Source: Colwellia sp. C2M11
GTDB lineage: Bacteria > Pseudomonadota > Gammaproteobacteria > Enterobacterales > Alteromonadaceae
Assembly (NCBI RefSeq): GCF_018860915.1
Contig: NZ_JAHKQD010000009.1
Span: forward strand, 247,455-311,454
DNA length: 64,000 nucleotides
Direction of reading: 5' to 3'
A program made the position numbers and the translations under genes. Positions 58,914-64,000 of this stretch are shown in pieces (the stretch's first letter is position 1; every line of letters starts with the position of its first letter). The notes below the pieces were generated by a model. The model did not search any database. It was not told where the DNA came from and was given only the letters and a program-made list of their open reading frames with translations.

Positions 58914-60575
58914 TTACAGTGAATCTGAATTCAGTTTAGGATGTTTAGTTAAAGCAACAAATTCAGTAACTGCTTGTTCTGGATTGCTTGCTTCAGTGAT
59001 TGCAGTAACGACAGCGATACTGTCAACAGTCGTTGCTAGTACTTGAGGTGCTCGTGCTAAATTAATACCGCCTATGGCCACGACGGGAATAGATGGTTTT
59101 TTAGATCTTAATGCTAATAACTGGCGTAAATTATCTACCCCTTGAATTTGTCCTGTCATATCTTTAGTTTTTGTTGGAAAAATGGCGCCAATAGCTAAAT
59201 ACGAAGGTTGTAACTGTTGTGCGAGTAAAAACTCATAACAGCCATGTGTGCTGATACCAAGCTTAAGCCCTGCCTGTTGAATTTTTTTTAAGTCGGCTTT
59301 ATTTAAATCTTCTTGCCCAATATGAACGCCATAAGCATTATATTTTATAGCTAATTCCCAATAATCATTAATAAATAGTCGAGTTTTATATTTTTGGGCT
59401 AAATTAATCGCTTCAATAATAATATTTTTAAGCTCAGTTTCGGCTAAATTTTTAACTCTTAGTTGGATAATGTTTAATCCTAAAGGTAATAAACGCTTTA
59501 ACCACGCTATTGAGTCTACTACTGGGTATAACCCGAGCTTCTCACCTTGTAAATTTAGCGATGCAAACGCAGGTAAGTTTTGATGTTGTTGATTGAGTGT
59601 ATCTATTACCGTTGGAAATAATTCATTTAAACAAACCTGTGACTCCACCTCTGATGGTAATATTGCCGGCCAGGCGAGTTGTTCAAAAGCGCCATAATAT
59701 TGATGCTGTTGTTTAGCACTAATGCTTTGTGTTGCAGCTAGCCCATGGTTGATAAATGCTTTAGCTAAGGTGAAAGCATCTCGTACTAAATACCCTTTCG
59801 CTAAACACGATGCTAAGGCACTTGCGAAACTACAGCCGCCGCCATGACTATAATGAGTTTTAAGTCGAGGTGAGCTGAGTTGATATTCGATTGCTTGAAA
59901 GCACTTATCTTGATTATCCTGTTTTATTTGATTAAGTTGGTGGTAACAGTAATCAATGCACTGGTGATTATTTTTGCTGTGACCACCTTTAATAATGATA
60001 CTTTTTATGGCAAATCTTTGATGAATTATTTTCGCAAGTTGTTTGACGCTAAGCTGACTTATATTAGGTTGAGCTATACTAAGTGAGTCAATTTCTTTTT
60101 TTATCATTGAACTTACAAAAAAATGGGCTTCATTTATATTAGGGGTAAGCACATCAATTTGTTGTAATAAAGGAGCTAGGTCAAGCACTGATAATTGATT
60201 GAAATTACCACCAACACTGGCTTGTCCTACCGGATCATAAACAGTAATTAATTGTGGTAGTTTTCTTTTTAGTTGCTTTAGTGTCGACGCTAACCATAAA
60301 ACTTGTATATTACCGGCTAGTAAACCAATTTTTATTACTGCTGGCGGTTTGTCCTCAATCAGGGTCGTTACTTGTTGTTGTAAAATATCGACAGCAACAG
60401 GGTTCACCGAGATTAGCTGATCTGAATTTTGTACCGTATTGGCGGTAATTAATGTACACACTTCCACACCCAAGCTATGGCCTGTTTTTATATCGGCAGC
60501 AATACCTGCACCACCAGAGCAATCACTGCCTGAAATACTCCAGATTATTGGCTTTTTTTGACGATTATTTATCAT
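58914..60575 (-). CDS. thiDE: bifunctional HMP-phosphate kinase / thiamine-phosphate synthase (ThiD-ThiE fusion)
   Basis: This protein of 553 residues joins ThiD (about 8-290) and ThiE (about 345-540). The ThiD part has [10 protein letters not shown] (about 13-22) and [10 protein letters not shown]. The ThiE part has Gly-Leu-Tyr-Pro-Val-Val-Asp-Ser, Gln-Leu-Arg-Val-Lys, Leu-Phe-Ile-Asn-Asp and Gly-Val-His-Ile-Gly-Gln-Glu-Asp. It phosphorylates HMP-P and then joins HMP-PP to the thiazole. I chose ATG at 60575, which overlaps the thiG stop (ATGA), over an upstream TTG at 60587. Confidence 0.94.
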   Translation of the reverse strand: MINNRQKKPIIWSISGSDCSGGAGIAADIKTGHSLGVEVCTLITANTVQNSDQLISVNPVAVDILQQQVTTLIEDKPPAVIKIGLLAGNIQVLWLASTLKQLKRKLPQLITVYDPVGQASVGGNFNQLSVLDLAPLLQQIDVLTPNINEAHFFVSSMIKKEIDSLSIAQPNISQLSVKQLAKIIHQRFAIKSIIIKGGHSKNNHQCIDYCYHQLNQIKQDNQDKCFQAIEYQLSSPRLKTHYSHGGGCSFASALASCLAKGYLVRDAFTLAKAFINHGLAATQSISAKQQHQYYGAFEQLAWPAILPSEVESQVCLNELFPTVIDTLNQQHQNLPAFASLNLQGEKLGLYPVVDSIAWLKRLLPLGLNIIQLRVKNLAETELKNIIIEAINLAQKYKTRLFINDYWELAIKYNAYGVHIGQEDLNKADLKKIQQAGLKLGISTHGCYEFLLAQQLQPSYLAIGAIFPTKTKDMTGQIQGVDNLRQLLALRSKKPSIPVVAIGGINLARAPQVLATTVDSIAVVTAITEASNPEQAVTEFVALTKHPKLNSDSL

Positions 60576-61366
60576 TGTTGATGCCAAAATGGCGTATCTA
60601 AGGTGGGAGTTGATGGATGAGCTGTTTGTCGTTGTTCCATTATTCCGGCAATGTACCCTTGTTCGCCAGCTTGTAAAGCTTGGCTAAATGCTTTTGCCAT
60701 AAGAATAGGGTTATCAGCTAAGGCAATTGCACTGTTTAATAATACGCCGTCATAGCCCATTTCCATTGCTAAGCAAGCGTCCGAGGGCTTACCTATACCG
60801 GCATCTAAAATAAGCGTTGCTTGAGGTAAGCGTAGGCGAATAGTTTCTAAATTATAAGGATTCATTAAACCTTTGCCTGTACCAATAGGTGATGCCCAAG
60901 GCATAATCACTTGGCAGCCTAAGTCGTATAAACGCTGACATAAAACTAAGTCATCAGTGCAATAGGGCAGCACTTTAAAACCGTCGTTTAGTAATTGCTC
61001 TGTAGCGTTAAGTAACTCGATAGGGTCAGGCTGTAAATTATAATCATCGCCGATAACTTCTAATTTTATCCAATCTGTTTGGAAAATTTCTTTACTCATT
61101 TTAGCAAGTGTTACTGCTTCTTTGGCTGTTTTACAACCGGCAGTGTTTGGTAGTAAGTAACCATCTACCTGTTTTACTATAGACTGTAAATATTGCCATA
61201 TTTTTTGTCCTGATTTTTCCGCTGGGTTTTGTCTCTTTAATGACAAGGTAATGACTTGCGAACCACTGGCAATGATGGCCTGTTTCATAATTTCAGGGGA
61301 AGGGTAGAGCGCACTACCAATTAATAAGCGACTATCGAGTTTTTGCCCATAAAGCGTTAATGACAT
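60572..61366 (-). CDS. thiG: thiazole synthase
   Basis: This 264-residue TIM-barrel enzyme forms the thiazole phosphate of thiamine from deoxyxylulose 5-phosphate, ThiS thiocarboxylate and dehydroglycine. The Schiff-base Lys lies in Trp-Ile-Lys-Leu-Glu-Val-Ile-Gly (about residues 98-105), with Ala-Gly-Ile-Gly-Lys-Pro-Ser-Asp and Gly-Val-Leu-Leu-Asn-Ser-Ala-Ile downstream. Its ribosome site AAGGAGGT is the coding end of thiS. It follows thiS after 5 bp and overlaps thiDE by 4 bp. Confidence 0.97.
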   Translation of the reverse strand: MSLTLYGQKLDSRLLIGSALYPSPEIMKQAIIASGSQVITLSLKRQNPAEKSGQKIWQYLQSIVKQVDGYLLPNTAGCKTAKEAVTLAKMSKEIFQTDWIKLEVIGDDYNLQPDPIELLNATEQLLNDGFKVLPYCTDDLVLCQRLYDLGCQVIMPWASPIGTGKGLMNPYNLETIRLRLPQATLILDAGIGKPSDACLAMEMGYDGVLLNSAIALADNPILMAKAFSQALQAGEQGYIAGIMEQRQTAHPSTPTLDTPFWHQQ

Positions 61367-61371
61367 TGCTA

Positions 61372-61584
61372 TTAACCTCCTTGAATGGGTAAAAGTACAT
61401 CGATACTATCGCCATTAATAACATGAGTATTTTCATAGTCTTCTCGACTAACAAAGTCACCATTAACAGCTACGGCAAAGGTACTTTGTTGTGGCTCTAT
61501 AAAATACAAGGCTAATGCGGCACTGACTGTTATTTTTGATTCGTGATTAAGTGAATATGATTGGCCATTAATATGTATATTCAT
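61372..61584 (-). CDS. thiS: thiamine biosynthesis sulfur carrier protein
   Basis: This 70-residue ubiquitin-like carrier ends in Gly-Gly (Leu-Pro-Ile-Gln-Gly-Gly), the residue pair that is adenylated and turned into a thiocarboxylate. The N terminus is Met-Asn-Ile-His-Ile-Asn-Gly, as in the family. The activating enzyme ThiF is not in this stretch of the operon. Confidence 0.95.
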   Translation of the reverse strand: MNIHINGQSYSLNHESKITVSAALALYFIEPQQSTFAVAVNGDFVSREDYENTHVINGDSIDVLLPIQGG

Positions 61585-61595
61585 GATATTGCCTT

Positions 61596-62764
61596 TTATG
61601 TGTTGTACGGTTGTAGCGTATTTTGCGGCGTAAGTGTTTGCACCGCTAATAAATGCTCATAAGGTAACGTTTGTACTTTACCCGACACTTTGTTGCTTAC
61701 TACTGCGAGTACTTGTTGCAAAACTACAGGCGAAATTAAAAAGCCGTGGCGGAACAACCCATTTATTTGTATTAACGTGTCTTGCACAATAATTTGGGGC
61801 TGGTTATCGCTAAAAGCAGGGCGAGATTGGCTAATATGTTGACGAATGTTAGCTTCAGCAAACCCTGGGTGAACACTATAAGCTGCGCTTAATAATTCCA
61901 TTGCTGAGCGTACGGTCATATTTCCGCTATCATCACTTTCAATTTCAGTGGCACCAACGACATAAAAACCTTTTTCTTTGGGCGCAATATAAAGTTGATA
62001 GCGTGGATGCATTAAGCGAATAGGACGTGATAAATGGACATCGGGTGCGAATAACTGAAATAACTCACCACGCACAGAGCGTAAATCAGTTAAGGGAGCA
62101 CAGTGATAATTCGCGTTTTTAATATTAGCGCCAGTTCCCCGACAATCAAGGACTAGATCAAAGGTTTGGCTTTGTTGGTCAGCACCTTTGGCTGTATAAG
62201 AAATAGAGCTTTCGTGGGTAGACGTTTTTATTTCGGTCACTAATGTTTCACTGAGCCAATCTATACCTTCTTGCTCAAGTTGCTTACGTAAAGCAACGAG
62301 TAATCGACGATTACCAATTTGCCCTTCTTGGGGTAGATACAAGCCTTGGGTAAAGCTACGGCCAAGCTCGGGCTCTAACTCAGTTAGTTGGGTACGATTT
62401 AATGAGTGCTGCTTTTGATCTGGATAATGGTGCTGTAAATGGCGAGTAAATCGTAGGTAATCTCCTTTGTCTTGTTCGTGACTCACCATAATGGTGCCAG
62501 TTTGCTGAAAGAAGGTATGCTCATCTAAGCTTGCAAGTAGGCTGGGCCACAAAGATAAGGATTCAAACCCCATGGCGACAATATTCTCTTCGCAATGGAG
62601 TGATTCACCTAAAGGCGTTAATAAACCTGCTGCCGCATAAGCGGCGCTGTTATGTGCGAGCTTAGTGTCTTTATCAAATAAAGACACCTTAAATTCAGCT
62701 TGGCGATGTAAAGATAAGGCTAGCAAGCGGCCTATCAACCCTGCACCTACAATCGCAATCTTCA

Positions 62765-62765
<1 letters not shown>
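61596..62765 (-). CDS. thiO: glycine oxidase
   Basis: This 389-residue FAD enzyme oxidises glycine with oxygen to the imine used in thiazole formation, taking the place of ThiH. The FAD site is Val-Gly-Ala-Gly-Leu-Ile-Gly-Arg (about residues 5-12). A DAO-type C-terminal region has Arg-Leu-Met-His-Pro-Arg-Tyr-Gln-Leu-Tyr-Ile-Ala and Gly-Leu-Phe-Arg-His-Gly. It overlaps the thiC stop by one base (TAATG). Use of an oxygen-dependent enzyme fits aerobic growth. Confidence 0.93.

Positions 62766-64000
<1,235 letters not shown>

Overview
The window reads as chromosome of a marine gammaproteobacterium of the order Alteromonadales, most like a cold-adapted Colwellia-type organism. The evidence is low G+C, close matches in gene content to enterobacterial and vibrio core genes (OmpR/EnvZ, PlsB, UbiA/UbiC, Kbl/Tdh, EngB, ThiC), many c-di-GMP proteins, a TRAP transporter and a large TonB-dependent receptor. 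I cannot fix the species without a search. Coding density is high, with short intergenic regions. I see no insertion sequence, phage, integron, CRISPR array, tRNA or rRNA.

Layout. 1-2407: end of an HDOD protein, then the Kdo kinase/Kdo transferase pair (kdkA-waaA). 2704-6183: threonine catabolism (kbl-tdh) coupled to glpE and rhomboid protease glpG. 6258-7846: an OmpA-like outer membrane protein and a FliL-like protein. 8045-9503: ubiC-ubiA, first steps of ubiquinone synthesis. 9609-12613: a TRAP transporter (dctP-dctQ-dctM), probably for 2-oxo or other organic acids. 12753-17754: a secreted M20 peptidase, an orphan cytochrome b, a membrane-anchored LuxR-type regulator and a lipoprotein amidohydrolase. 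18246-24190: a multi-PAS GGDEF/EAL protein and a TPR protein-histidine kinase-response regulator cluster. 24442-27318: AcuI-like reductase, its TetR regulator with two matching operators, and a second MDR oxidoreductase. 27359-33542: a second GGDEF/EAL protein, an AraC regulator, a periplasmic protein of unknown function, and a second TetR regulator with three matching operators in front of itself and an orphan MlaC-like gene. 33692-39290: plsB, a diguanylate cyclase, a NYN-domain protein and an AGCS symporter. 39305-46111: an AraC regulator coupled to a membrane protein with a dead GGDEF domain, divergent from a TonB receptor and a lipoprotein phosphatase. 46401-51172: mscS, an unknown periplasmic protein, ompR-envZ, and ribB under an FMN riboswitch. 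51688-58895: a candidate small RNA, a PilZ protein, engB, a three-heme c4-like cytochrome, and a letAB-type lipid transport operon. 58914-64000: thiamine operon thiC-thiO-thiS-thiG-thiDE, read on the minus strand and cut at the window edge in thiC.

Themes. c-di-GMP signalling is dense: two GGDEF/EAL proteins, one GGEEF cyclase, one degenerate GGDEF protein that keeps its inhibitory site, and one PilZ receptor. Envelope lipid biology is also well represented (KdkA/WaaA, PlsB, MlaC-like, LetAB). The observations I rate highest are (1) the catalytically dead GGDEF protein coupled to an AraC regulator and facing a TonB receptor/phosphatase pair across an intergenic region with a 16-bp direct repeat; (2) a candidate small RNA of about 86 nt with a strong promoter, paired palindromes and a textbook terminator between the ribB riboswitch and the PilZ gene; (3) a LetB homologue with eight MCE domains beside a LetA split into two genes; and (4) a TetR regulon of an orphan MlaC-like gene with three matching operators.
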